Shown here: in pieces, positions 8,658 to 16,681 of the stretch
Layout: each line of letters opens with the position of its first letter
How positions within the stretch are numbered: position 1 is the stretch's first letter
Assembly (NCBI RefSeq): GCF_030814655.1
Contig: NZ_JAUSVK010000001.1
Location: forward strand, 2,313,501-2,377,500
Source: Labrys monachus
GTDB taxonomy: Bacteria > Pseudomonadota > Alphaproteobacteria > Rhizobiales > Labraceae
DNA: 64,000 nt
Reading direction: 5' to 3'
Made by a program: the position numbers and the translations under genes
The notes under the pieces: generated by a model
The model's database searches: none
Told to the model about the DNA's origin: nothing
Seen by the model: the letters and a program-made list of their open reading frames with translations, nothing else

Positions 8658-9935
8658 CTACCGCTTCAGCAGCACGTCGAACCTCGGATTGATCTCGTCG
8701 AAGATCGGCAGCGAGGCGGCGCCGAGCGCCACGGTGTGGCGGCCGACGGCGCCGGCGATGAGGCGCGGCCGATCGCGGCCCGTGCGCGAGCCGACCGACA
8801 TCGGCAGCGGCATCGCCTTTTCGATCAGCCGCGCGAGCAGGGCCGCCGGCGCGACGCCGCCGAGCAGGATCGTCTCGGGATCGAGCGTCGATTCCAGGAT
8901 GTTGACGGCGGCAGCGAGATGGGGTGCCGCCTCGTCGATCCAGCGCTCCAGGCGCTCCGGCGATGCGGCGGCGAGGTCGATCGCCGTATCGGAGGCGGGG
9001 TCGTCGGCGAGGAATTCCTGCGCGGCGCTGAGGGAGACGTAGCGCTCCAGGCAGCCGCGATTGCCGCACGGGCAGGGCCTTCCGCCGGGCACCACGATCA
9101 TATGGCCGATCTCGCCGGCATTGAGCGAGGCGCCGCGCCAGGGCTGGCCGCCGAGGAACAGGCCGGCGCCGAGGCCCTGGTCGAGGAAGAGGAAGACGAA
9201 GCTGTCGATGTCGCGGGCCGCCCCGTGCAGCCGCTCGCCGATGGCGGCGGCCATGGCGTCGTTCTCGATCAGCACGGGCTGGCCGAGGGTCCGGCTGAGA
9301 TGAAGGCGCATGTCCGGCCCGTCCCAGCCGGGCAGGGTGGTCGGCCCCGCGGTGGTGATGGCGCCGACGTCGAAGCGCACGGGAAGGGCGAGGCCGGCTC
9401 CGAGCAGGCGCGAGGGCTCGATCCGGGCCTCGGCGGCGAGTTCGTCGGCGAGGCGCCGGAGGATCGGCGCCGCATCCTGCGGGGAGGGCCGCTGCGCGGC
9501 GACTTCCCTGAGGGCGACCGGCCTGCCGGTAAGGTCGACCAGCGCGCCGGTGATCGCCCGGTGGTCGACATGGAAGCCGAGGGACCAGGCCCCCTCCGGA
9601 TTGATGCCATAGGGAATGGGCGGCTGGCCGCGCCCTTCCCGGGTCGGCACGCCCGGCAGCAGGAAGCCGGCGAGCTCCAGCTCGTCGACGATGTTGGAGA
9701 TGGTCTGGTTGGTGAGCGCGGTCTCGCGTGCGATCTCGGCCCTCGACAGCGGCCCGAGCCGCCGGACGACGTCGAGCACCACGCGCCGGTTGTGCGAGCG
9801 GGCATGTTCGAGATTGGTGCCGGCGACGCTCCGGCCCGCCGCGCTTCGGCCAGCCTGTCTCCCGGTCCTCGCGACATACCCAGACATCCGTTCCATCCCG
9901 CTCACCAGACCACCGCGCGGAGTATGACGGGACAT
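8658..9935 (-). CDS. ROK-family transcriptional repressor
   Basis: This 425-residue regulator has a winged helix-turn-helix at about residues 60-92 (LSRAEIARETALTNQTISNIVDELE) and a C-terminal ROK sugar-kinase-like domain. The ROK signature with its zinc-binding cysteines reads PCPCGNRGCLERY near residue 290, and GEIGHMIV lies just before. Relatives such as NagC, Mlc and XylR bind a sugar or sugar phosphate and release DNA. It diverges from a sugar ABC importer operon across a 137-base AT-rich gap, so it most likely represses that operon and itself. The ATG at 9935 gives a long basic N-terminus. In-frame ATGs at residues 14 and 17 could be the real start. Confidence 0.88.
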   Translation of the reverse strand: MSRHTPRGGLVSGMERMSGYVARTGRQAGRSAAGRSVAGTNLEHARSHNRRVVLDVVRRLGPLSRAEIARETALTNQTISNIVDELELAGFLLPGVPTREGRGQPPIPYGINPEGAWSLGFHVDHRAITGALVDLTGRPVALREVAAQRPSPQDAAPILRRLADELAAEARIEPSRLLGAGLALPVRFDVGAITTAGPTTLPGWDGPDMRLHLSRTLGQPVLIENDAMAAAIGERLHGAARDIDSFVFLFLDQGLGAGLFLGGQPWRGASLNAGEIGHMIVVPGGRPCPCGNRGCLERYVSLSAAQEFLADDPASDTAIDLAAASPERLERWIDEAAPHLAAAVNILESTLDPETILLGGVAPAALLARLIEKAMPLPMSVGSRTGRDRPRLIAGAVGRHTVALGAASLPIFDEINPRFDVLLKR

Positions 9936-10072
9936 TTACATTCAAACAAATTGAGTTAATAATTTTTCCCTGGCTGACGCGACCAGACATATCAAAGCGG
10001 GGCGCAGCTCGAAACTTTTCATCAGCGCCGGGCCTGGGGCTTGGCGGAAATTGCAAGCGGGAGATAGTTGCA
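9936..10072. promoter_or_regulatory. Divergent promoter/operator region between ROK repressor and sugar ABC operon
   Basis: This short gap contains an AT-rich island (about 9930-9968) that contrasts with the GC-rich surroundings. At 9948-9965 lies AAATTGAGTTAATAATTT, whose ends AAATT/AATTT are inverted repeats. ROK repressors commonly bind AT-rich dyads, so this is the best operator candidate. No strong sigma-70 consensus was picked out with confidence. GGGAG about 8 bases before the ATG at 10073 is the ribosome binding site of the binding protein. Confidence 0.5.
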
Positions 10073-11350
10073 ATGTCTGGTTCCTGGTCGGATGGTTGGT
10101 TGGGTTTGCGAAGCGTTTGTACCGGCGCAGCCGCCGGTCTCGCCATGGCGGCGCTGGGCGCGATGTCCTCGGCGTCCGCCGAAACGCTCAACGCTTTGTT
10201 CATGGCGCAGGCCGCCTATAGCGACAGCGACGTCAAGGCGATGACGGCTGCCTTCGAGAAGGACAATCCGGGCGTCACCGTCAACCTCGAATTCGTGCCC
10301 TATGAGGCGCTCTACGACAAGATCGTCGCCTCCAAGGCCGCCGGCGGCGCGGGCTACGACGTCGTGCTCTACGACGTGATCTGGCCGGCCGCCTTCGCCC
10401 AGAACAACGTCCTGGTCGACGTCACCGACAGGCTCAAGGGCCTCGACCGTTCGCAGATCTTCGACGGTGCCTGGGCGACCGTGGACTATGACGGCAAGAC
10501 CTATGGCATGCCCTGGATCCTCGACACCAAATATCTGTTCTACAACACCGAGATGCTGAAGAAGGCCGGCATCGCCGCGCCGCCCAAGACCTGGGAGGAA
10601 CTGGCCAAGGACGCCAAGATCATCAAGGACAAGGGCATCGTCCAATATCCGATCGTGTGGAGCTGGTCGCAGGCCGAGGCGGTCATCTGCGACTATGTGA
10701 CGATCGCCGCGGCCTATGGCGGCAAGTTCTTCGACGACGGCAAGCCGGCCTTCGACAAGGGCGGCTCGCTCGATGCGCTGAAATACATGGTGCAGACGCT
10801 GAAGGACGGCGTCTCCAACCCCAATTCCAAGGAATATCTGGAAGAGGACGTCCGCAAGGTGTTCTCGGCGGGCGACGCCGCCTTCGCCCTGAACTGGACC
10901 TATATGTACGGCAAGGCCAATGATCCCGCCGAAAGCAAGGTGGTCGGCAAGGTCGGCGTCGAGCCGGCGCCCGGCGTCGAGGGCAAGACCGCCGCGTCGG
11001 CGGTGAACGGCTCGATGGCGCTCGGCATCACCGCCGGCTCCTCCAAGGTGGATCTCGCCTGGAAATACATCGCCTATCTCACCTCCAAGCCGGTCCAGGA
11101 CAAATACGCCCAGCTCAGCCTGCCGATCTGGAAGGCGTCCTACACCGATCCCGCCGTCACCAAGGGCCAGGAGCCGTTGGTGCAGTCCGCCGACGTCGCG
11201 ATCGGCCTGATGACGCCGCGCCCGATGGTCGCCAGCTACCAGGAACTGTCGACCATCCTGCAGACGCAGATCCAGAACGCGCTCGCCGGCAAGGCGACGC
11301 CGGAGGATGCCCTCGCCGCGGCCGCCAAGGATGCGGCGCGCATCCGCTGA
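10073..11350 (+). CDS. Sugar ABC transporter substrate-binding protein (family 1)
   Basis: This 425-residue periplasmic binding protein resembles maltose/glycerol-3-phosphate-type binding proteins. A Sec signal peptide covers about residues 1-36, ending ASA before ETLNALFM. Conserved features include the YDVVLYDVIWPAAFA region near the N-lobe cleft, the GMPWILDTKYLFYN segment and KTWEELAKDAKII. The ATG at 10073 is preceded by GGGAG. Reading upstream in frame runs into the divergent regulator region, so longer starts are rejected. It is the first gene of the importer operon. A 16-base stem hairpin follows its stop codon. The sugar is unknown; the downstream SIS and PfkB genes point to an amino or phosphorylated sugar. 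Confidence 0.9.
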   Translation: MSGSWSDGWLGLRSVCTGAAAGLAMAALGAMSSASAETLNALFMAQAAYSDSDVKAMTAAFEKDNPGVTVNLEFVPYEALYDKIVASKAAGGAGYDVVLYDVIWPAAFAQNNVLVDVTDRLKGLDRSQIFDGAWATVDYDGKTYGMPWILDTKYLFYNTEMLKKAGIAAPPKTWEELAKDAKIIKDKGIVQYPIVWSWSQAEAVICDYVTIAAAYGGKFFDDGKPAFDKGGSLDALKYMVQTLKDGVSNPNSKEYLEEDVRKVFSAGDAAFALNWTYMYGKANDPAESKVVGKVGVEPAPGVEGKTAASAVNGSMALGITAGSSKVDLAWKYIAYLTSKPVQDKYAQLSLPIWKASYTDPAVTKGQEPLVQSADVAIGLMTPRPMVASYQELSTILQTQIQNALAGKATPEDALAAAAKDAARIR

Positions 11351-11365
11351 CCCGCGCTCGCGAAC

Positions 11366-11401
11366 GTCCCCGCCTCTTCCGATACCGGAAAAGGCGGGGA
11401 C
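11366..11401 (+). other. Stable hairpin after the binding-protein gene
   Basis: GTCCCCGCCTCTTCCG (11366-11381) pairs with CGGAAAAGGCGGGGAC (11386-11401) with one mismatch around a 4-base loop. No T-run follows, so it is more likely a 3' mRNA-stabilising or attenuating hairpin than a full terminator. It lies 15 bases after the binding-protein stop and before the first permease. Confidence 0.65.
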
Positions 11402-11459
11402 CGTGCCTTCCCATCCTCCGCGACGTGTTTTCCGGCAGGCGACCCATGGATTGTTCCCG

Positions 11460-12347
11460 ATGATGAGCGGCCGCATCGGCATGCCCTCGCCATGGCTCCT
11501 GCTCGGCCCGATGCTCGTCGTCGTGCTCGCGGCCGTCGGCTATCCCGTGGTGACCACGATCTGGCTCGCCTTCACCGACACGCGGCTGATGGCGGGGCCG
11601 GGCTCGGCCCACTGGATCGGGCTCGAAAACTTCGCCTATGTCTTCACCGACGCCGACTTCCTCGCCGCGGCCGGCCGCACGGTCTATTTCACGCTCGTCT
11701 CGGTCAGCGCCGAGGCGCTGCTCGGCATCGCCGTGGCGCTGCTGCTCAACCAGGAATTCCACGGGCGAACCTTCTGCCGGGCCCTGCTGGTGCTGCCCTG
11801 GGCGCTGCCGACCATCGTCAACGCCCTGATGTGGCGGCTCGTCTACCAGCCGGACTTCGGGGTGCTCAACGCCGTGCTCAGCCAGACGGGGCTCATCGGC
11901 AGCTATCGCAGCTGGCTCGGGGTCGAGAGCAGCGCCATGAATGCGGTGATCCTCGCCGATGTCTGGAAGAACTATCCGCTTGTCGCGCTGATCGTGCTGG
12001 CGGCACTGCAATCGGCGCCGGCGGAACTCTACGGCGCTGCCACGCTCGACGGCGCCAATGCCTGGCATCGCTTCCGCGTGGTGACCTGGCCGATCATCGC
12101 GCCGCCGCTCCTCGTGGCGCTGGTGCTGCGTTCGATCGAGGCGCTCAAGGTCTTCGACATCTTCTACGTCATGACGCATGGCGGACCGGCGAGCGCCACC
12201 AAGACCATGAGCTTCTTCGTCTATGAGGAGTCCTTCCGCTTCATGCGCGTCGGCTCCGGCGCCTCCTACGCCCTGATCGTCGTGCTGATCTGCATGGTGT
12301 TCGTCGGCGTCTATGTGCGCCTGCTCAAGCGGCAGGAGGCCTCGTGA
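11460..12347 (+). CDS. Sugar ABC transporter permease (MalF/UgpA type)
   Basis: This roughly 295-residue inner-membrane permease has six predicted membrane segments. It carries the EAA-loop motif that contacts the ATPase, seen as LYGAATLDGANAWHRFRVVTWP near residues 190-212. Start choice is uncertain: consecutive ATGs at 11460 and 11463 precede the first membrane segment, and an upstream GTG at 11403 is also in frame. Its 3' end overlaps the next permease by four bases (GTGA). It forms the membrane channel with the following gene. Confidence 0.88.
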   Translation: MMSGRIGMPSPWLLLGPMLVVVLAAVGYPVVTTIWLAFTDTRLMAGPGSAHWIGLENFAYVFTDADFLAAAGRTVYFTLVSVSAEALLGIAVALLLNQEFHGRTFCRALLVLPWALPTIVNALMWRLVYQPDFGVLNAVLSQTGLIGSYRSWLGVESSAMNAVILADVWKNYPLVALIVLAALQSAPAELYGAATLDGANAWHRFRVVTWPIIAPPLLVALVLRSIEALKVFDIFYVMTHGGPASATKTMSFFVYEESFRFMRVGSGASYALIVVLICMVFVGVYVRLLKRQEAS

Positions 12348-13195
12348 TGGTGCGCCGCCCATTCGCGACGGTTCTCGTCTATCTCGGCGTCGCGCTGTTC
12401 CTGGTGACGACGCTCGCCCCGATCCTGTGGCTCGGCGTCATGAGCGTCTCGCTGCCGGCCGACCTCACCGACAAGCCGCTCTCCCTCATTCCCAAGCATA
12501 TCGATCTCTCGCACTACGCCCGGCTGTTCACCTTCAACGCCAACAGCCTGGGCGAAGCCTTCCTCATGGCTCTGCGCAACAGCCTCCTGAGTTCGGTGGG
12601 CGCGACGGTGATCGCGCTCGCGGTCTCCGTGCCGGCGGGCTGGGCCTTCTCGCGCTATCGCGACGGGCGCGTCGCGACGGTGCTCTACGTCATCCTCGCC
12701 ACCTATATGACGCCGGCCGTCGCCCTGATCCTGCCGCTCTATTTCCTGCTGTCGGCGCTGGGGCTGCTCAACAATGTGCTGGGCCTGGTGATCGTCTATT
12801 GCTCGATGCTGACGCCCTTCACCGCCTGGTTCATCAAGGCCGCCTTCGATGCGGTGCCGCGCGAACTCGAAAGCGCTGCCGCCATCGACGGCGCCTCGGT
12901 GTTCCAGACGCTGCGGCGCGTGACGCTGCCCTATGCGCGGGCCGGCGTCGCCACGGCGGCGCTGTTCGCCATCCTGCTGGCGTGGGACGACTTCTTCTAC
13001 GCCCTGCTCTTCACCTCGAATCAGAACGCCAAGACGCTGACCGTCACCATCGCGGATTTCGCCGCGGGCCGTGCGACGGATTTCGGCCTCGTCTCGGCGG
13101 CCGGCCTGCTCACCGCGCTGCCGCCGGTCCTGATCGCCTTCGTCCTGCAGAAATCTCTGGTTGCGGGGCTCACCACCGGCAGCGTCAAGGGTTGA
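12344..13195 (+). CDS. Sugar ABC transporter permease (MalG/UgpE type)
   Basis: This permease of 283 residues (GTG at 12344) or 282 (ATG at 12347) is of the MalG type. Its EAA loop reads ELESAAAIDGASVFQTLRRVTLP at about residues 173-195. Six membrane segments are evident, and the C-terminal GLTTGSVKG is typical of the family. It overlaps the previous gene, which indicates translational coupling. The operon continues four bases later with a SIS-domain enzyme, not an ATPase. The importer must therefore use an ATPase encoded elsewhere, such as a shared UgpC/MsmK-type subunit. Confidence 0.9.
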   Translation: MMVRRPFATVLVYLGVALFLVTTLAPILWLGVMSVSLPADLTDKPLSLIPKHIDLSHYARLFTFNANSLGEAFLMALRNSLLSSVGATVIALAVSVPAGWAFSRYRDGRVATVLYVILATYMTPAVALILPLYFLLSALGLLNNVLGLVIVYCSMLTPFTAWFIKAAFDAVPRELESAAAIDGASVFQTLRRVTLPYARAGVATAALFAILLAWDDFFYALLFTSNQNAKTLTVTIADFAAGRATDFGLVSAAGLLTALPPVLIAFVLQKSLVAGLTTGSVKG

Positions 13196-13199
13196 CCTC

Positions 13200-14228
13200 A
13201 TGAACACCGAAACGACCGCCTTCGTGCCCGGCACGGGGCTGGCCATGATCGAAGCGGAAATGGCGCGCCAGCACGCCGACGCCCTGGCCTCCTTCCACGG
13301 CGCCGGGGTCATGGCGGAGCGGATCGCCGACAGCATCGGGCTCACCGGCCGCCTGACCCTGGCCGCCATGGGCGGCTCCCATTGGGTGAACCGCGCCGCG
13401 GCGGTGCTCTACCGGCGCCTCGGCATCGAGGTCGAGACCGAGGTGCTCTCCGAGCTGCTGATCACGCCGCAGCCCGACCGGCCGCGCACGGTTCTCGTCA
13501 CCTCGCAGTCCGGCAATTCGGGCGAGGTCGTCGCCTTCCTCGACCGGTCGGCGGGCCGGCAGGAGCGCTTCGGCCTCACGCTCGACGCCCAAAGCGCGCT
13601 CGGCTCGCGGCTGCCCTCGCTCGTCGGCGTCGGCGGTCCGGAACGGGCCTTCGCGGCGACGCGCAGCATCCTGGTGAGCCATGCCCTGCACCTCGCGGTC
13701 CTGAAGGCGCTGGGCATGGCGGCCGAGCCCGCCCTCGCCATCCTCCAGGCGCCCGTCCTGCCGCCGCTCGAAGCGGCGCTGGCGGCCCTCGCCGCGAGCG
13801 CTGCGCTCGTCCTGTCGGGCCGCGCCGAACTGCAGGGCGTCGCCGAATCCGGCGCGCTCTGCGTGATGGAGCTCGCCCGCCTGCCGGCGCTCGGCCTGGA
13901 GGGCGGGCAATTGCGCCACGGCCCGATGGAAATGCTTTCGGCCGACACCGGCGTCGTCCTGCTGCGTGCCGCCGGCTCGTCGGCGGCGCTCGCCCCCGGC
14001 CTCGCCGCGGCCTGCCGCGCCGCCGGATCGCCGGTCGTGGTGCTCGACGTCTCCGGCGAGGCGCCGGTTGCCGACGCCGTGACCCTCGCCCTGCCGAAGG
14101 CCGAGGGCATGGCGGCGATCCTCTCCGTCCTGCCGGCGCTGCAGACGCTGCTCGTCACCTTCGCCGCCCGCCGGGTGCGCCATGTCGGAGAGCCCGTGCG
14201 GTCCACCAAGGTCACGACCGAACTATGA
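13200..14228 (+). CDS. SIS-domain sugar isomerase/deaminase (GlmS isomerase-domain-like)
   Basis: This 342-residue protein consists of two SIS (sugar isomerase) domains, about residues 45-180 and 200-330. The sugar-phosphate-binding motif SQSGNSGE falls at about 101-108, and LEGGQLRHGPMEM is the GlmS/AgaS-type segment near the second domain. It lacks the GlmS glutaminase domain. Relatives include amino-sugar-6-phosphate deaminase/isomerases and FrlB-like deglycases. Because it is coupled to a sugar importer and followed by a kinase (ATGA overlap), it probably acts on the imported, phosphorylated sugar. The exact substrate is not known. Confidence 0.85.
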   Translation: MNTETTAFVPGTGLAMIEAEMARQHADALASFHGAGVMAERIADSIGLTGRLTLAAMGGSHWVNRAAAVLYRRLGIEVETEVLSELLITPQPDRPRTVLVTSQSGNSGEVVAFLDRSAGRQERFGLTLDAQSALGSRLPSLVGVGGPERAFAATRSILVSHALHLAVLKALGMAAEPALAILQAPVLPPLEAALAALAASAALVLSGRAELQGVAESGALCVMELARLPALGLEGGQLRHGPMEMLSADTGVVLLRAAGSSAALAPGLAAACRAAGSPVVVLDVSGEAPVADAVTLALPKAEGMAAILSVLPALQTLLVTFAARRVRHVGEPVRSTKVTTEL

Positions 14229-15121
14229 CCGAAGCCCTCATCCTGATCGGCAATGTCAATGTCGACCTCGTCATGGGGCCGCTGGCGCCCTGGCCGCAGC
14301 CGGGCACCGAGGTGATCCTGCCGAACAGTGAGCTGCGCGTCGGCGGCGCGGCCGGCAACACCGCCCTCGCCCTCGAAGCGCTGGGCGTCGACTACCGGCT
14401 GGTCGCCAGCCGGGGCAACGACGTACTGGGGCATTGGCTGGCCGAGCCGTTCGGGCGGCGTGCCGCCGCCTGGGCGAGGGCCGAGGCGCCGACGACGGTC
14501 TCGGTCGGCATCGGCCACCCGGACGGCGAGCGCACCTTCCTCACCACGACCGGCCATCTCCACGCCTTCACCCTCGCCGATGTGCTCGCCCAGCTCGACG
14601 ACGAGGGCGGCGGGCGCATGGTCCTGCTGGTCGGCCCCTTCGTCACGCCGGCGCTGCTGGATGACTATGACCAGCTCATCGGCGTGTTGTGCGGCCGGGG
14701 ATACCGGATCGCCCTCGACACCGGCTGGCCCGACGGCGGCTGGACCGAGGCGGTGCGGGCGAGGGTCCGGGGCTGGATCGCCCGATGCGACCATCTGCTC
14801 ATCAACGACATCGAGGCGAAGGGCCTGTCGGGCGCCGACACGCCCGCCTGCGCGGCGTCGGCGATCCTGCCTCTGCTGCCGGCCGGCGCCACGCTGGTGG
14901 TGAAATGCGGCCCGAGGGGTGCGATGGCGTGGCGCGGCGCCGATCATGTCGACATCGCCGCGCCGGCGGTCGATGTCGTCGACACCATCGGCGCGGGCGA
15001 CACTTTCTCGGCCGGCTATTTCGCCGCCCTCGCCGAGGGGGCCGACCTTGCGGCCGCGGTGACGCGCGGCGTCACCGTCGCGTCGCTGGCGGTGTCGACC
15101 AGCCCCCGCCGCTACAAATAG
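14225..15121 (+). CDS. PfkB-family carbohydrate kinase
   Basis: This 298-residue ribokinase/PfkB-family kinase transfers phosphate from ATP to a sugar or related alcohol. The N-terminal signature includes GNVNVDLVMG and VGGAAGNTALALEALG. The C-terminal signature DTIGAGDTFSAGY at about residues 251-263 contains the catalytic Asp of GAGD. The ATG overlaps the preceding TGA, so translation is coupled to the SIS gene. It is the last gene of the operon. A convergent aminotransferase ends 13 bases away. The substrate is inferred to be the imported sugar, but this is not shown by sequence. Confidence 0.9.
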   Translation: MTEALILIGNVNVDLVMGPLAPWPQPGTEVILPNSELRVGGAAGNTALALEALGVDYRLVASRGNDVLGHWLAEPFGRRAAAWARAEAPTTVSVGIGHPDGERTFLTTTGHLHAFTLADVLAQLDDEGGGRMVLLVGPFVTPALLDDYDQLIGVLCGRGYRIALDTGWPDGGWTEAVRARVRGWIARCDHLLINDIEAKGLSGADTPACAASAILPLLPAGATLVVKCGPRGAMAWRGADHVDIAAPAVDVVDTIGAGDTFSAGYFAALAEGADLAAAVTRGVTVASLAVSTSPRRYK

Positions 15122-15133
15122 CGCCTCCGGCGG

Positions 15134-16501
15134 TCACACATAGCCGCGGCGCTTCACCTCGGTCCAGGCATCGTCGAGCGTCTTCTTGGCGCAGGCGATG
15201 AGCGCATCGACCTCGTCATGGCTGATCACCAAAGGCGGGGCGATGATCATGGTGTCGCGCGTCGCCCGCATCACCAGCCCGTTGCGGAAGGAGAAGTCGC
15301 GGGTGATGAGCCCGACCGTGCCGGTCTCGACCGGCCAGGAGGCGCGCGTCGCCTTGTTCGGCGTCAGTTCGAGCGCTCCGACGAGGCCGACCATGCGGGC
15401 TTCCCCGACCATCGGATGGTCGGCCAAGGCGAGCCAGCGCTTCTGCATATAGGGCCCGATGTCGTCACGGACGCGTTCGACGATGCCTTCGGCGCGCAGG
15501 ATGCGGATATTGGCGACAGCGGCCGCACAGGCGGCGGGATGGCCGGAATAGGTGTAGCCGTGGTGGAATTCGCCGGCATTGATGATGGTCTCGGCCACCT
15601 TGTCCGACACCATCACGCCGCCGATCGGCAGGTAGCCCGACGAGATGCCCTTGGCGATCGACAGGATGTCCGGCTCATAGCCGAAATACTGGCAGCCGAA
15701 CCACTCGCCCGTGCGCCCGAAGCCGCAGATCACCTCGTCCGAGACGAGGAGGATGTTGCGGTCCCGGCAGATGCGCTGGATCTCCGGCCAGTAGGTGGCG
15801 GGCGGGATGATGACGCCGCCGGCGCCCTGCAGGGGCTCGGCATAGAAGGCGGCGATGCTGTCGGCGCCGATCTCGTCGATCGCCCGCTCCAACTCCCGTG
15901 CCGCCCACAGGCCGAATTCGTCGGGCGACAGGTCGCCGCCCTCGCCATACCAGTAGGGCTGGGCGATGTGGACGATGCCCGGGATGGGCAGGCCGCCCTG
16001 GGCGTGCATGAGACCCATGCCGCCGAGCGAGGCGCCGCCCATGGTCGAGCCGTGATAGCCGTTGCGCCGCGCGATGATGACGGCCTTGTCAGGGCGATCG
16101 CGCGCGGCCCAGTAATGGCGCACCAAGCGGATGATGGTGTCGCTCGATTCGGAGCCCGAGCCGGTGAAGAAGACGTGGTTGAACGGGGCCGGCGTCACTT
16201 CCGCCAGCAGGCGCGAGAGCTCGATCGCCGGCAGGTGGGTGGTCTTGAAGAAGGTGTTGTAGAAGGGCAATTCGCGCATCTGCTGCGCCACCGCCTCGAC
16301 GATCTCCTCGCGGCCATAGCCGACATTGACGTTCCACAGGCCCGACATGCCGTCGATGACCTTGTTGCCGTCCGAATCCCACAGATGCACGCCCTGGGCC
16401 TTGACGATGACGCGGACGCCCTCGGCATTGAGGCCCTTCGTGTCGCTGAAGGGGTGGAGGTGGTGCGCGGCATCGAGCGCGCGCAGCTGGGCGGTCGTCA
16501 T
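15134..16501 (-). CDS. Class III (omega-)aminotransferase
   Basis: This 455-residue PLP-dependent enzyme is of the class III type that transfers omega-amino groups from compounds such as putrescine, GABA or beta-alanine to pyruvate. The PLP lysine is Lys284 in SIAKGISSGYLPIGG. Other conserved parts are NGYHGSTMGGASLGG, LLVSDEVICGFGRTG and GHPAACAAAVANI. The ATG at 16501 gives the typical N-terminus. Upstream lies an 18-base palindrome shared with the divergent amidohydrolase, so both units may answer to one regulator. Assignment to a single amine is not possible by eye; SpuC-like putrescine aminotransferase is the closest pattern I recognise. Confidence 0.87.
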   Translation of the reverse strand: MTTAQLRALDAAHHLHPFSDTKGLNAEGVRVIVKAQGVHLWDSDGNKVIDGMSGLWNVNVGYGREEIVEAVAQQMRELPFYNTFFKTTHLPAIELSRLLAEVTPAPFNHVFFTGSGSESSDTIIRLVRHYWAARDRPDKAVIIARRNGYHGSTMGGASLGGMGLMHAQGGLPIPGIVHIAQPYWYGEGGDLSPDEFGLWAARELERAIDEIGADSIAAFYAEPLQGAGGVIIPPATYWPEIQRICRDRNILLVSDEVICGFGRTGEWFGCQYFGYEPDILSIAKGISSGYLPIGGVMVSDKVAETIINAGEFHHGYTYSGHPAACAAAVANIRILRAEGIVERVRDDIGPYMQKRWLALADHPMVGEARMVGLVGALELTPNKATRASWPVETGTVGLITRDFSFRNGLVMRATRDTMIIAPPLVISHDEVDALIACAKKTLDDAWTEVKRRGYV

Positions 16502-16550
16502 GTTCGTCTGATGCAAGCTTGATGTCCATGCTCGGAGGGACGATGGCGTG

Positions 16551-16568
16551 ATTTTGTGATCACAAAAT
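16551..16568. promoter_or_regulatory. Perfect 18-base palindrome, candidate operator (GntR-like)
   Basis: ATTTTGTGATCACAAAAT is its own reverse complement. It lies in the 180-base gap between the divergent aminotransferase (start 16501) and amidohydrolase (start 16682). The inner TTGTGATCACAA fits the general shape of GntR/FadR-type operators. No regulator gene is adjacent, so the binding protein would be encoded elsewhere. Confidence 0.65.
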
Positions 16569-16681
16569 TCAGGAGTCAAGCCGAAGCTCGCCATCGCCCT
16601 GTCGGGCCGTCCGCGCGGGGAGGGGCTTGCGCATCGCGCGCTTGCCTGTTCGGATGGCGGCAATCGCCACGGAGTCGCGTC

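Noticed and set aside
9728-10072. Longer N-terminus for the sugar-binding protein
   Set aside because: The upstream extension overlaps the divergent ROK gene, lacks a signal peptide, and the ATG at 10073 has both a ribosome binding site and a proper signal sequence.
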